From Picocystis sp. L7 (Eukaryota > Chlorophyta > Picocystophyceae > Picocystales > Picocystaceae): a stretch of DNA of 64,000 bases. Positions 29,486 to 39,082 of this stretch are shown here, piece after piece; positions within the stretch are counted from its first letter, which is position 1; each line of letters starts with the position of its first letter. A model generated the notes under the pieces. That model was not told the DNA's origin. It saw only the letters and a program-made list of their open reading frames with translations, and did not search any database. A program made the position numbers and the translations under genes. Location: the NCBI GenBank assembly GCA_020975725.1, contig QXJR01000027.1, positions 806,001 through 870,000 of the forward strand, given 5' to 3'.

Positions 29486-31879
29486 ATGGTCGCGAGGATG
29501 TGCGGGAAGAAGCGGTGGACGACGGCCTTCCTTTGGGCCTGTTTCTTGGCAGGAGGGGAATCGGCGTCCAAGACGGATCCACAGAGGAGGAGGACGGGTG
29601 GAACGGCCTCGGAAGCGTGTCCTGCCGGCGTGGAAGTGCGGTGGATGAAACCGACGCGTTCCAGCGTGTACGCCACCCCTTTGATCACGGATTTCTTCGG
29701 AGACGGGAGCAAGAGCATCGTCGTGCCTTCCTTCCATCGGTACTTGGAAGTGATCCGCGGATCCACGGGCGAAGAGCTGCCCGGATGGCCTGCAGAACAC
29801 CCCAGCGACGTGCACGCCTCTCCGTTGCTGTACGATGTCGACGAAGACGGCGTGTTGGACGTCCTCCTCGCCACCTACGAAGGACACGTGCTGGCGTTCA
29901 AGGACAACGGCGAACGCATGAAGGATCGCAGCTTCCGCCTGCCCTCGCTGAAGGTCAAGGAAGGCTGGTACGTGGGACTCAGGAAGGACCACGTGGACCG
30001 ACAGGATCCCGACGTCGGACGTCGCGACACGCACACCGGCGACGCAGGTGCAGCTCTGTTGAGCGAGGAGGACATCGCGAAGGCCTTGCACGAGGAAGCA
30101 CGTGGCGAAAGGGAATCGGTCGTGGACAGGAAGGCCAGGTCGCTGCTGCAGGCAGAGGTCCAGGTGGAACCTGGCAAACACCAACTGTCGGAAGAGGCTG
30201 CAAAGTCCTTCGAGGTGTTCGACGAGCTGGACGACGAAAGAGAGGTGGACGAGGTCGGCGAGATCCACGAGGACGAGGACGGGATGTTCGAAGGATCGGA
30301 AGTGGACGCGGCGTACTACGAAGAGGACGAGTACGAGGAGGAGACGGGGTGGACGGGACGTCGCGACGGCATGGACGTGGACGACGACCTCTGGGACGAG
30401 GATTGGTGGGAGGATTACAGCCCGGTGTTGGAAGACGGTCAAGTCAAGATCGATCCACACGTGCTGTGCACGCCTGCGTTGGGCGACGTCGACGGGGACG
30501 GTCGCTTGGAGCTGGTGGTGGCATTGTCCCACTTCTTCGATCGGGAACGGTACGACAATCCGTTGCATGCCTGGCGATTGGAAGGCGTGCAAGCATCCAA
30601 GTACGTGGCGAGTTCCTTGCTGGTCTACGACCTGGCCAACGGGACGGTCAAGTGGCACCAGCACCTGGATCTGTCCACCGACGAGACCTTCTATCGCGCC
30701 TATGCGTACAGCGCACCGACGCTGGTGGATCTGGATTTGGACGGCACACTGGAGATCGTCCTGGGCACTTCGATGGGCTTCTTGTACGTTTTGAATGCCG
30801 ACGGTTCCACACGCACGGGATGGCCCAAGCAGATGGGCGAGATCCAAGCCCAAGTGGTGGCGGTCGACGTGGACCTGGACGGTCGGATCGAGCTGTTGGC
30901 TTCCGACACGAGTGGAGACGTGGTGGCGTTTCGCGGATCGGACGGCGAGCGATTGTGGGAGCGACACGTGAACGGGATGGTGTCCCAGGCCGTCTCGGTG
31001 GCCGACGTGGACGGGGACGGCGCATTGGAGGTCGTCCTTGGCACGTCCACCGGACACATCCACGTGCTACGTGGCGTCGACGGACGTCCGGTGCCACCGT
31101 TCCCGTTCCGCGCTCGGGGTCGCATCGCCGCTCCCGTCCTTCCCGTGAAGCTCCTGGAGGGTCGTCCTTCCTTGCACTTGGTGGTGTTGGCGTTCGACGG
31201 GATCCTGTATCTGGTGGACGGTGCGACGGGTTGTGCCGACGTGCGTGATCTAGGCGAGACGTCGTACAGCATGGTGCTGGCGGAGGACTTGGACGAGGAC
31301 GGTCGGATGGATCTGGTGGTGACCACGATGAACGGGAACGTGTACCTGTTGGACACGTCCATTCCTGCTCATCCCCTCCAGTCCACCACGGGCCTCCCGT
31401 TCGTGTTCCGTCACCAGTGGTATGGCGTGCACGTGTTGGAAGGGACCCCATCCGTGGTCGAGGTGGGCACGCGTCGTCTCACGGTTCGGTTTCGCATCGT
31501 GGACCGTCGTCCATCGTCCACGGGGAACGCGTCCACGTCCCCTTGGGGACCGTATCGGATCCGTGCGTCCCTCCACGCTCGTGCCACATCCCCTGTTCTC
31601 GGTTCTCCGACCTGGCACACCACCGGGGAAGGCACGTACGTTGCGCCCGGCGTGTACAGCATCACGCTGTCCGTCCCTGGACACCGTGCCACGGGTCGTC
31701 TGGTGCTCACCCTCCTGGACCTCCACCACACCTCCACCTGGGACGGGCGTCTCTTGGTCTTCCATGCACGTCCCATACGGCTGTGGAAGTGGTTGTATGC
31801 CGGTCCGACCCTGGTCCTGTGGGCCTCCGCCCTCCCTTGGACCCTGGGACGTCCCCCCACCCTCCCCCGATCCACTTAA
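29486..31879 (+). CDS. DEX1: DEX1-like FG-GAP / integrin-alpha repeat membrane protein
   Basis: A 797-aa protein from the ATG at 29486 (MVARMCGKKRW, or the second ATG at 29498). A signal peptide (WTTAFLWACFLAGGESAS) leads into a beta-propeller with six calcium-loop repeats: DVDEDGVLDVLLATYEG, DVDGDGRLELVVAL, DLDLDGTLEIVLGTSMG, DVDLDGRIELLASDTSG, DVDGDGALEVVLGTSTG and DLDEDGRMDLVVTTMNG. An acidic insert (EYEEETG, DVDDDLWDEDWWEDY) splits the propeller. A C-terminal TM (LYAGPTLVLWASALPW) ends in a short tail. This matches plant DEX1, needed for pollen-wall patterning, so the algal protein may act in wall assembly or at the cell surface. GC content is high. Confidence 0.85.
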   Translation: MVARMCGKKRWTTAFLWACFLAGGESASKTDPQRRRTGGTASEACPAGVEVRWMKPTRSSVYATPLITDFFGDGSKSIVVPSFHRYLEVIRGSTGEELPGWPAEHPSDVHASPLLYDVDEDGVLDVLLATYEGHVLAFKDNGERMKDRSFRLPSLKVKEGWYVGLRKDHVDRQDPDVGRRDTHTGDAGAALLSEEDIAKALHEEARGERESVVDRKARSLLQAEVQVEPGKHQLSEEAAKSFEVFDELDDEREVDEVGEIHEDEDGMFEGSEVDAAYYEEDEYEEETGWTGRRDGMDVDDDLWDEDWWEDYSPVLEDGQVKIDPHVLCTPALGDVDGDGRLELVVALSHFFDRERYDNPLHAWRLEGVQASKYVASSLLVYDLANGTVKWHQHLDLSTDETFYRAYAYSAPTLVDLDLDGTLEIVLGTSMGFLYVLNADGSTRTGWPKQMGEIQAQVVAVDVDLDGRIELLASDTSGDVVAFRGSDGERLWERHVNGMVSQAVSVADVDGDGALEVVLGTSTGHIHVLRGVDGRPVPPFPFRARGRIAAPVLPVKLLEGRPSLHLVVLAFDGILYLVDGATGCADVRDLGETSYSMVLAEDLDEDGRMDLVVTTMNGNVYLLDTSIPAHPLQSTTGLPFVFRHQWYGVHVLEGTPSVVEVGTRRLTVRFRIVDRRPSSTGNASTSPWGPYRIRASLHARATSPVLGSPTWHTTGEGTYVAPGVYSITLSVPGHRATGRLVLTLLDLHHTSTWDGRLLVFHARPIRLWKWLYAGPTLVLWASALPWTLGRPPTLPRST

Positions 31880-32017
31880 CTCGGTCGTAAACCCGAGGCC
31901 CATCAGGGAAGGGGGGTGGCGGCGGACCCCTCCCTCTGTCTCCCTCTCCCCCTCGCCTGTGGGGGATTGAGTGGGAGACAGGGACACAGACAGAAGAGAG
32001 AGAGAGAGTGGAGCGCG

Positions 32018-33925
32018 ATGGCCGTCCATGCCGCGATGCGCAGCTTTTCGCGCCTCCAGCTGGCGTGGGAGGAGGACCGGCGACCCGAAGGAGGGGGAGA
32101 GGTGGTGGGCGAACGGATCCAAGGGTACAGGAAGAAAGAATGCGCAGGATGGGGCTACCAGAACGCCGTACGTGTGGCCTTGGGGATGCACGAAGAAGAA
32201 GGAAGAAGCCCAGACCAAGACGTGGAGAAGAACGGCGATCCGGATCAATCCGAAGAGGAACAAGGACAGGAAGAACGGAACGGAACCAACGGGATCCATC
32301 CCGACGGGCACGACGAAGCCAGCCATCGTAGGAAGAAGAAGAAAAACCACGGGAAGAAAGAGAAAAAATGGGACTACTACCAACTCCTAGGACTCGAAAA
32401 CGTGAGGTGGATGGCCCAGGCGAACGACATCAAAAAAGCCTACCGCAGCCAAGCCCTCAAACACCACCCCGACAAAAAACTGGCCGGCATCGAAGGAGAG
32501 AAAGAAAAGGAAAAGGTGGAAGAGTACTTCAAAGCCATACAAAAAGCATGGGAAGTGCTCTCCGATCCGAAAAAGAGGAGGGAGTACGATTCCGTGGACG
32601 AATTCGACGATTACCTGCCCAAGACTTGCAAGGAAGGCGAGTTCTTCCAAGTGTTCGGGGCCGCCTTCGCCAGGCAGAGCCGATGGAGCGAGAAAAAAGC
32701 ACCGCCGCTAGGAGACGAAGGGACGCCCATCGAGAAAGTCAAAGCCTTCTACGATTTCTGGTACAAGTTCCCATCCTGGAGGGAATTCCCGCACGAAGAA
32801 GAATTCGAACTCGCGGAAGCCGAAGACAGGTACCAACGACGCTGGATGGAAAGGGAAAACGCCAAGCTGAGGGAGAAGGGCAAGAAGGAAGAGAAGAAAC
32901 GAATCCGAGCGTTCGTGGAGGCCGCAGAAGAGCACGATCCCCGCATCCAAAGGGACAAGAAAGAGAAGGCCGCCGCCAGGGAGGCGAAGAAGCTCGCCAA
33001 AGTGCGGATGGCCCAACAGGAGGAAGAGGCCAAGCGCAAAGTGGAGGAGGAAGAAAATGCCAGAAGAGCCGAGGAAGCGAAGGCAAAAGCAGCCGCAAGC
33101 GCGGAAGCAAAGAAGAAGAAGGAGAAGGACAGGAAGCTCATGCAAAAGGAGCGATCCTTCCTGAGGAAGACGAACAGCGAACTGAAGCTCGTGAGTGTCG
33201 ACACGCTTCAATCCATTTTTGACAACGCGCCATACGAGGACCTGGTGCAGCTGAATCAGGAAATCGTCAGCGATGGCATCACGCAAGACGAGATCAAACG
33301 AGCGATTGTCCGGAAGGCCAACATTCTGAATGGCATGAAAGAAGAAGAAGAAGACGCCAAGGCAGTGGCGAGCGCGCTCCAGCAAGAGCAGGAGAGGGAA
33401 CAGAAGGAAGAGGAGCAGCGCAAGAAAGACGACTGGAGCGAAGAGGAGCTCCGCATGTTGGACAAAGCCCTGAAGAAGATACCCGTTGGAGCAGGAAAGC
33501 GCTGGAGTCTGATCGCAGACTATCTGCAGACGAGAACAGAGGCCGAGGTGGTGCACATGGTAAAGCACAGGATGTCCTCGGTCCAAGGGTTGACCAAGTC
33601 GGAAGGGCACGTGGTCAAGGATAAGCACAAGAAGAACCTTGACATTCGAGACGAGGCCACCCAACGAGTCGATTCCGTCGAGGACGGGGATACAGATCCA
33701 GAGGGGAAGGACGCGTCCAATCACGAAAGCGTGGGCGGACCCAAATCAGATTGGACGGCCGTCCAGCAGCAAGCACTCGTGCGTGCAGTGAAGACGTTTG
33801 GGAAAGATGTCCAAGACCGTTGGGAACGCATTGCCGAGGCCGTCCCAGGGAAGTCCAGGGCTCAGTGCATGAAGAAGTTCACTGAATTGAGAGAATCTGT
33901 CAAAGCGAAGAAGACGGGGTCATAA
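32018..33925 (+). CDS. DNAJC2: DNAJC2 / zuotin (ribosome-associated J-protein with SANT domains)
   Basis: A 635-aa protein from the ATG at 32018; the frame runs back to a GTG at 31916. The J domain lies near residues 120-195 ([29 protein letters not shown]). The zuotin homology part follows ([30 protein letters not shown]), then a long charged helix. Two SANT/Myb repeats end the protein: [17 protein letters not shown] and [20 protein letters not shown]. This is the order in MPP11/DNAJC2 (yeast zuotin lacks the SANT pair), which works with Ssz1/Hsp70L1 at the ribosome exit tunnel and in chromatin. It is intron-free, with AATAAA at 33961. Confidence 0.93.
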   Translation: MAVHAAMRSFSRLQLAWEEDRRPEGGGEVVGERIQGYRKKECAGWGYQNAVRVALGMHEEEGRSPDQDVEKNGDPDQSEEEQGQEERNGTNGIHPDGHDEASHRRKKKKNHGKKEKKWDYYQLLGLENVRWMAQANDIKKAYRSQALKHHPDKKLAGIEGEKEKEKVEEYFKAIQKAWEVLSDPKKRREYDSVDEFDDYLPKTCKEGEFFQVFGAAFARQSRWSEKKAPPLGDEGTPIEKVKAFYDFWYKFPSWREFPHEEEFELAEAEDRYQRRWMERENAKLREKGKKEEKKRIRAFVEAAEEHDPRIQRDKKEKAAAREAKKLAKVRMAQQEEEAKRKVEEEENARRAEEAKAKAAASAEAKKKKEKDRKLMQKERSFLRKTNSELKLVSVDTLQSIFDNAPYEDLVQLNQEIVSDGITQDEIKRAIVRKANILNGMKEEEEDAKAVASALQQEQEREQKEEEQRKKDDWSEEELRMLDKALKKIPVGAGKRWSLIADYLQTRTEAEVVHMVKHRMSSVQGLTKSEGHVVKDKHKKNLDIRDEATQRVDSVEDGDTDPEGKDASNHESVGGPKSDWTAVQQQALVRAVKTFGKDVQDRWERIAEAVPGKSRAQCMKKFTELRESVKAKKTGS

Positions 33926-33960
33926 GAGCCGCTGGTCATTGGCGGAAGGACCAATCAACA

Positions 33961-33966
33961 AATAAA
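33961..33966 (+). terminator. Polyadenylation signal AATAAA for DNAJC2
   Basis: AATAAA is 36 bp past the stop codon, in the convergent gap before TSEN54. Confidence 0.5.
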
Positions 33967-34135
33967 TGCAATGCAATTGTGTGCGGCATCATGCCTTATT
34001 TCTAGCAAAGTCCCGTATTTTGGCCAAGCTACAGCTTCGCGAGCGGTTTCCGCGTGCGTGTGCTGGAAGAATACCTTCCTCCGCAACGTTTGTCGGCCCC
34101 TAGATGGCCTTCCTGCGGCAGGCCATCGAACGGGC

Positions 34136-35335
34136 TCACAGGCAAGGCAGGACGGTTTCCTTCAACGTGAAATAGAGCACCGCCCCGGAATCTACAACGG
34201 CAAGTTTGACATCCACATCGCTCATCGCCACTGCTTTTCGAATATGGTTATGTTCTGGCACCCTCCCTTCAGCAATGCACAAATGAAAGCTCGGAGGGCC
34301 ACAGTCCTTCCTCGAGAATTGATTGTTCGGGTGGTAGACATCGAACATGACCATTCCATTACCAGGCTCATGGTCATTGTTCTGATAAGGGGCGTAAGGC
34401 TTGAGGTTATCAAGGGTGTGCCCGAAATCGTTGACCCGAACCTGGGCAAAGATTGGTGGAGGCAATTCCACACGCTGTAGACAGAGCCAGGGGTGATTCC
34501 CATCGGCTTTCGGCCACCATGCCTCGTGCTTGTTGCCATTGCTGGGTGCAGACAACTTCTGTTGGGTTGGACGGGTGCTTTCCTTTCCCCGCTTGCGTTT
34601 GCGATCGGTTCCTCTGGGCTTCCTGTGTCTGGAGCCTCCCGCGTCCGTCTCTACAGCTTGTCGCTGCACGATCGTTTCTCGCTCCGTCCTTCCTCCTGGC
34701 ATCCAGCACGGATCTTGCCATGCGCTTCCCAATCGTTTGGCATAGGTCTGTATGGGCATGGAACGGTCCAGGGTCCACTGGGCTGGATGTCTGGTGACCA
34801 CATATCCGCCTCTCCTGAGGTGGACGTAGGCCATGTACCTGTCCATGGACACTCCCATCTCTCTCATGATCATCATGGCTTCTTGCACCGACAGTTCCTC
34901 TCCTGTCTCGTCGTCGACGATCGATGCTGATGCTCTCTGCATCAGGTAGACCGCCTCCTCTACGTAAAAGTAGTGTTCCTTCCCGTGTGTGAATCCCATG
35001 CTTCGCCACAGCTTTCCCCGCTGCGCCTGCATCTTGGCCAGTCCTAACGTCGGAATCCAAGCCAACACCATCAGGTGCTTGCGGCTGGCGGCATGTGGAG
35101 CTCGCCACAGCGCGTACATCTCCTTCAGTGCGACGCGCGACGCGTCGGCATCGCCATGGACCGGATCGGTGGTGCGGCTTCCCATCTGTTCCACCTTGGG
35201 TCCACCGCGTCGGAACACGTCCCGAGGCGCGCGAACCACATGCCTGGGATCCGCCACGTCCCTGTCGGAACGTTCAGGCCCGTTCGGATCCGTCGATGCG
35301 CGCAGAGAAGCTTCGGCGTCGCGCCTGTTGGACAT
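34136..35335 (-). CDS. TSEN54: tRNA-splicing endonuclease subunit Sen54-like
   Basis: A 399-aa protein from the ATG at 35335 (MSNRRDAEASLRAS); the open frame to 35719 is unconserved. The N-terminal domain reads MGFTHGKEHYFYVEEAVYLM, SVQEAMMIMREMG, MAYVHLRRGGYVVTRHP, the family pattern (human HLGKQLLFPEEALYLLE, VFSHLKRLGYVVRR). A basic linker (RKPRGTDRKRKRGKE) leads to a C-terminal FDVYHPNNQFSRKDCGPPSF resembling the Sen54 FDVYQ...FRKNNPG block. Sen54 is a structural subunit that positions tRNA for Sen2/Sen34. It implies intron-bearing tRNAs in this genome. Confidence 0.82.
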   Translation of the reverse strand: MSNRRDAEASLRASTDPNGPERSDRDVADPRHVVRAPRDVFRRGGPKVEQMGSRTTDPVHGDADASRVALKEMYALWRAPHAASRKHLMVLAWIPTLGLAKMQAQRGKLWRSMGFTHGKEHYFYVEEAVYLMQRASASIVDDETGEELSVQEAMMIMREMGVSMDRYMAYVHLRRGGYVVTRHPAQWTLDRSMPIQTYAKRLGSAWQDPCWMPGGRTERETIVQRQAVETDAGGSRHRKPRGTDRKRKRGKESTRPTQQKLSAPSNGNKHEAWWPKADGNHPWLCLQRVELPPPIFAQVRVNDFGHTLDNLKPYAPYQNNDHEPGNGMVMFDVYHPNNQFSRKDCGPPSFHLCIAEGRVPEHNHIRKAVAMSDVDVKLAVVDSGAVLYFTLKETVLPCL

Positions 35336-35597
35336 GGACGTCGAGTTGCGACGTCGGAAGACTGGACTGGACTGGACCTTATGGAAGGGCGAAGTCCACA
35401 GACAAGGTGGTGGGATCCAGGGTCCCATACAGGCACGAACCAGACACCTGGAATGGGGAGAAGAAACGGCGAAGTGGAGTGCGGGATCGAATGCAATTCG
35501 TTTCACCTTGATGACGCCGGCGTGGCGAACGAGGGAGAGATCGACCGCCACGTCCCAACCACAAAGGGCGCCATGGGCAGCCTTCATGAAAAAAAAA

Positions 35598-35942
35598 TTA
35601 TTCTTCGTCTTGGATGGCTCGCGCATCGATGGTGGTTCCACCCATGTGTGTGCCGAGCGATTTTCCATCCAATGCAGCACGGTAACGCTCTTCGTCTCCC
35701 TTCTTCTCCTTGATTTCACGCAGCATCACACCCAACCTCTCCTTGTTCACTCGAGAGAGGACCTGATTGCTCACGCTCATGTTGCGCCTCAGTTCCTCCT
35801 CCTTCTCCGGAGACATGGCCGTCAGCTTCATCAAGTTGTCTGCCAGGTAATACGCACCAGTGAAGCTGCCTACCGTCCACAAGAACATCTTCCAACCTGT
35901 CCCCGTGGCTTTGGCCAAGTTCCGTTTCAAGTTTTGACTCAT
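35598..35942 (-). CDS. Small single-TM protein, unknown
   Basis: A 114-aa protein whose ATG overlaps the stop codon of the upstream twin-CX9C gene (ATGA). Residues 17-37 (WKMFLWTVGSFTGAYYLADNL) form one TM segment after a short basic N-terminus. A charged, helical C-terminal part follows (SPEKEEELRRNM, LREIKEKKGDEERYR). I know no matching domain. The small size, basic N-terminus and neighbouring CX9C genes suggest a mitochondrial inner-membrane protein, which is inference. Confidence 0.6.
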   Translation of the reverse strand: MSQNLKRNLAKATGTGWKMFLWTVGSFTGAYYLADNLMKLTAMSPEKEEELRRNMSVSNQVLSRVNKERLGVMLREIKEKKGDEERYRAALDGKSLGTHMGGTTIDARAIQDEE

Positions 35943-36232
35943 GGATCACCCCCTTCCTTTCCAGGTGTTTCGCTCGGCTTCTCGTCTCTTTCCACCGGGG
36001 CTTTCGCTTCCACCTTCTCACGAGGTCCTGCACAATCTGCAGGTGTCAAGAGCGTGAAGTCTTGGACGCCTCCCTTCTGGACGCAGTTCCGCAGCTCCTT
36101 GAGCAGCTTCCAGCACCTCGGTTGGTCGAACTCTTCGGCCACCGCGCAATCCAGCAGCTTCTGCACTTCCTGCAGGCACTTGGACGCCGTGCTGGACCCT
36201 TCCTTCGATTCGTGTGGTGCGCTGTTGGCCAT
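35939..36232 (-). CDS. Twin CX9C (CHCH) protein, probably mitochondrial intermembrane space
   Basis: A 97-aa protein from the ATG at 36232 (MANSAPHESK). Cysteines at 19, 29, 40 and 50 give CX9C-X10-CX9C, the classic helix-hairpin of Mia40 substrates. The C-terminal part is acidic and disordered. Family members are respiratory-complex subunits or assembly factors (for example COX19, CMC and CHCHD types); I cannot tell which. The stop overlaps the next gene's start. It is divergent from a quadruple-CX9C gene 269 bp away. Confidence 0.75.
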   Translation of the reverse strand: MANSAPHESKEGSSTASKCLQEVQKLLDCAVAEEFDQPRCWKLLKELRNCVQKGGVQDFTLLTPADCAGPREKVEAKAPVERDEKPSETPGKEGGDP

Positions 36233-36308
36233 GCGCCGCTTCCGACGATCCAATGGCTCCGATTCCCTGACGTGGGTCCAGTCCACCCCCCCTCTCCAGT
36301 GCTGCCCA

Positions 36309-36343
36309 GGTATCGATATCTCGGCCGATCCCATCGAGATCTC
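36309..36343. promoter_or_regulatory. GGTATCGAT / ATCGAGATCTC motif pair in the CX9C divergent promoter
   Basis: GGTATCGATATCTCGG is followed by CATCGAGATCTCTG. The same two words appear before DEX1 (29371-29421). Both sites are palindrome-rich and lie in divergent promoters. Confidence 0.4.
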
Positions 36344-36501
36344 TGCCGCAGGGAATCCGATCCCGGACCCCGGGGCCAGGGCGGGGTTCGTGCGGGTTCG
36401 ATCGAGGGGTCCATTGGGAACCCTTGAAAGGGGAGTTGGGAAGCGAAGTGGGTCACGAACCCGGACGTGTGCTCACAACCTCCAACGACGTCGTCGTCGG
36501 C

Positions 36502-36825
36502 ATGGGACTGCTGAGCTTCGTGCGTGGAAACCAAGCGAGCGAAGCCGAGAAGAAAGCCATCGAGAGGAAATGCAGTGCACAAAGGACGGCACTGCACACC
36601 TGTCGAGAAGCCTACAGCGACGGCGACGCCAAGTCGGCCTGTGGCGGACTCGAACTGCAGATGATGCACTGCGCCTGCACCGTGGTGTGCAAGGACGTGG
36701 CCCACGAGTACGAAAAGTGCACCCAAGAATCGACGTCCCACCATCGCTACCAACACGCCACGGAGTGCCAGGACATCGTGACCAAGATGAGGAAGTGCTT
36801 GGAGAAAAAAGGAATCGTCATCTGA
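36502..36825 (+). CDS. Quadruple CX9C protein, candidate complex I subunit NDUFA8/PGIV
   Basis: A 107-aa protein from the ATG at 36502 (MGLLSFVRGNQ). Cysteines 24/34, 47/57, 63/73 and 89/99 make four CX9C motifs, with one extra at 59. Plant NDUFA8-like proteins are also about 106 aa with four CX9C-type pairs in this order. That makes it a good candidate for the intermembrane-space subunit of complex I, imported by Mia40. The plus-strand frame extends upstream to a TTG at 36424 with no support. Confidence 0.65.
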   Translation: MGLLSFVRGNQASEAEKKAIERKCSAQRTALHTCREAYSDGDAKSACGGLELQMMHCACTVVCKDVAHEYEKCTQESTSHHRYQHATECQDIVTKMRKCLEKKGIVI

Positions 36826-37190
36826 GGCTGCGCCCAAACACCACAACGAAACGTTGGAAAGCGAAGGGAAGACTCCACCGACGCCGTCATCGGCGGTGCG
36901 ACGCGAACGGCCGCGAGACAATCGCGACGTGCGTTCGCCGGCGTATTTGTGGACGACCACAAGCGATGCTCGCGAAACAAGGAGCAGAACGCACGGAGAA
37001 TCGACGGTAAGCGGGATGATTCTCGTTGGCACCTCCACCAAGGAGGGCAATGCAACCCGTGACCATCGCAAACAGGTGCGGCAGCGATGGAGTGCATCCT
37101 TCTGTAGAAAGTCAAAAGATCGCCACACACACGGGGCAAGCTTTATTACGTCCGATTCCCGTTCCAACGGACCCCCTGCTCGGTCCCGCT
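36826..37190. other. Convergent intergenic region
   Basis: It contains the minus-strand AATAAA of CYP38 at 37142-37147. No gene is seen. Confidence 0.5.
37142..37147 (-). terminator. Polyadenylation signal AATAAA for CYP38
   Basis: TTTATT on the plus strand, 44 bp past the CYP38 stop codon on the minus strand. Confidence 0.45.
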
Positions 37191-38588
37191 TCAATTTTCC
37201 GAAGCAGGGGCCGGCGGAGACGAACCGCTGCGTGGATTGACCAGGTTTTCCTGACCAGCCACGACCTTGGCGCTGGTTATCACATCACCCACCTTCAGGT
37301 CCTGGAGGATGTCTGCTCCTTGGACCACGTAACCGAAAACGCCGTAACTCCCGTCCAGTAGATTCGCCGAGGAAGGAGTCAGCTCCGACTCCTTCAGCAA
37401 CCAAAAGATCTGCGAGCTGGCGCTGTTGGGTTCAAACTCCGAACGGGCCATCGCGAGCGTTCCGAACGCGTTGAATGGCAGCACGGGCGTCTCTTGAAAC
37501 CTCCCGAGGTTCTCCAGAGTTTCTCCATATAGGGGAACTTTGTCCGCAGGGACCTTCACTTCCAAGGGGATCGTCTGCGACTTGCCATTGATCTGGTATC
37601 CATCTCCGTCGTCGGGTTTCCCGGTCTGGACCACAAACCCGTCTGCTCTCTGGATCTCCATGCCATCGTAAAACTTTTTGTTGACCAGATCCACAAAGTT
37701 TCCGGCGGTGATGGGTGCATTGTATCCGTCCACCACGATCACCATCTTGGCCTTGTCCGTGACCGGGTTGTCTTTCAAGGTCAGGTCCATAGCGATGGTC
37801 GCTCTACCTTTGAGCAGGGGCAAGTTCGAGTACTCTTGAGGTACTTCGAATGGGAATCCTTTCACCATGTCCTGCTCGATGTCGCCCACGTAACGTAACA
37901 GCTCCTGCTGGAGCAATGGAACCTCCTGCTTGTCCTGCGCCTTGACCGTTTCCTGCATGGATTCCAGCCCCTTGACAAGCTTTGCCATCTTGTCCTCTGC
38001 ATCCCCCTTCTTCTCTGCAGCCACGTCTGCCAGTATCTTATCTTTGTTCTTGGTGGCCACGCGGTAGCTTGCATTGACCTTGGAGGACACACCGCGGAAG
38101 TTGACCCCTGGCACGCGAAGGTCTTCGGAGATCAGCTCCAGGTTCTGCTGGATGGCTCGGATGGGTTTGTTATCGATCGGGAGTGCGTTCCTGAGCAATG
38201 CATTGGGGTTCTTCTGCGGATCTCCGGCGGTAAGCTTGGCCAGTTGCATCACTTCCATTGGGGGCGACGCTTGCGCAGATTCCAGGACCGGTGCAGCTGC
38301 CGTGACGGACATTGCCAGCGCGCCCGCCGAGATCGCCGAGATCGCTTTCTTCATCCACTCCTTCGTCTGGCATTTCGTCACCTTGCGCGCGACCTTCGTT
38401 GCACGGCCATCGATCGCAGAAACCATCGTCGTCTCGTCAGCTTTCCTTCCCACCACGCCCTCGGCGTCGATCCAGCTCCGCTCCGCACGCACCTCGACCT
38501 GCGCCTTGCCCGTGTTCGCGGTCTTTCGTCCATCCACCGACCTCTGGGCCATCGTTTTCGTCGCGAGGTTCGCCTTGAAAGACGCCAT
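37191..38588 (-). CDS. CYP38: Thylakoid-lumen cyclophilin-like protein CYP38 / TLP40
   Basis: A 465-aa protein from the ATG at 38588. The leader is two-part: a basic Ser/Thr-rich stroma-targeting part, then a hydrophobic lumen-targeting segment ISAISAGALAMSVTAAAP ending near ESAQASPP. A helical N-terminal half (residues 115-240) and a C-terminal cyclophilin-like barrel follow (APITAGNFVDLVNKKFYDG, IQRADGFVVQTG, SASSQIFWLLKE, GSYGVFGYVVQG). This is the CYP38 layout; in plants it assists photosystem II assembly and has little isomerase activity. It is strong evidence for a photosynthetic plastid. Confidence 0.93.
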   Translation of the reverse strand: MASFKANLATKTMAQRSVDGRKTANTGKAQVEVRAERSWIDAEGVVGRKADETTMVSAIDGRATKVARKVTKCQTKEWMKKAISAISAGALAMSVTAAAPVLESAQASPPMEVMQLAKLTAGDPQKNPNALLRNALPIDNKPIRAIQQNLELISEDLRVPGVNFRGVSSKVNASYRVATKNKDKILADVAAEKKGDAEDKMAKLVKGLESMQETVKAQDKQEVPLLQQELLRYVGDIEQDMVKGFPFEVPQEYSNLPLLKGRATIAMDLTLKDNPVTDKAKMVIVVDGYNAPITAGNFVDLVNKKFYDGMEIQRADGFVVQTGKPDDGDGYQINGKSQTIPLEVKVPADKVPLYGETLENLGRFQETPVLPFNAFGTLAMARSEFEPNSASSQIFWLLKESELTPSSANLLDGSYGVFGYVVQGADILQDLKVGDVITSAKVVAGQENLVNPRSGSSPPAPASEN

Positions 38589-39082
38589 CGTGCGGCTTTT
38601 ACGAGTCGAAATGGACCATCATCGTCGGCCACGTCCACTTATGCCAACGGACTCCCATCACCTGAAATCCCTCTCCCAAAGGGAAGGAGATGGGAATCCG
38701 ATCCAGGAACCGTCCCGGATGCACTGGAAGACGGGATGGGGAATAGAAGGGAAGGACCGTCCTCGATCGAGGTGCGATTTGAGACGCGTCCGGTGGATAT
38801 GGTCCGGTCCAGCCGCCTCGACGCTCCATGTTCTTTTCGCTGCAAGTCGCGATGCTCGCCCGGGGGACGATCTTCCAGTCGAACGTGTACCGTCGAGGCC
38901 CTCCCCCTTCCCCTCGTCCCGGTCCGATCTCCGAAACCCGATGCCGTCGAGGACGGATCCGATGTTTGGAAGGGAATCCTCGACGCTGTCGGATCCTCCC
39001 CGTCCAGAGCCACGTGGTCGAGCAAGACCCTTCCAGACGTGTCCCGACGAGTCCTGGCGCTCGCGGCCAACGCCAAGGCGCC
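38589..39082. other. Divergent region between CYP38 and a small plastid-type gene
   Basis: 494 bp, GC-rich with many GGATCC/GATCG words. The open frame starting 38828 runs into the downstream gene, but only its 3' part looks like protein. No RNA gene is seen. Confidence 0.4.

Noticed and set aside
29156-31063. A 635-codon minus-strand ORF opposite DEX1
   Set aside because: It is a shadow: the plus strand has six perfect FG-GAP calcium loops, whereas the minus reading is His/Val/Leu-rich without a domain.
32708-33724. Long Leu/Phe-rich minus-strand ORF opposite DNAJC2
   Set aside because: Antisense of a K/E-rich coiled coil always reads as Leu/Phe-rich; it only imitates a membrane protein.
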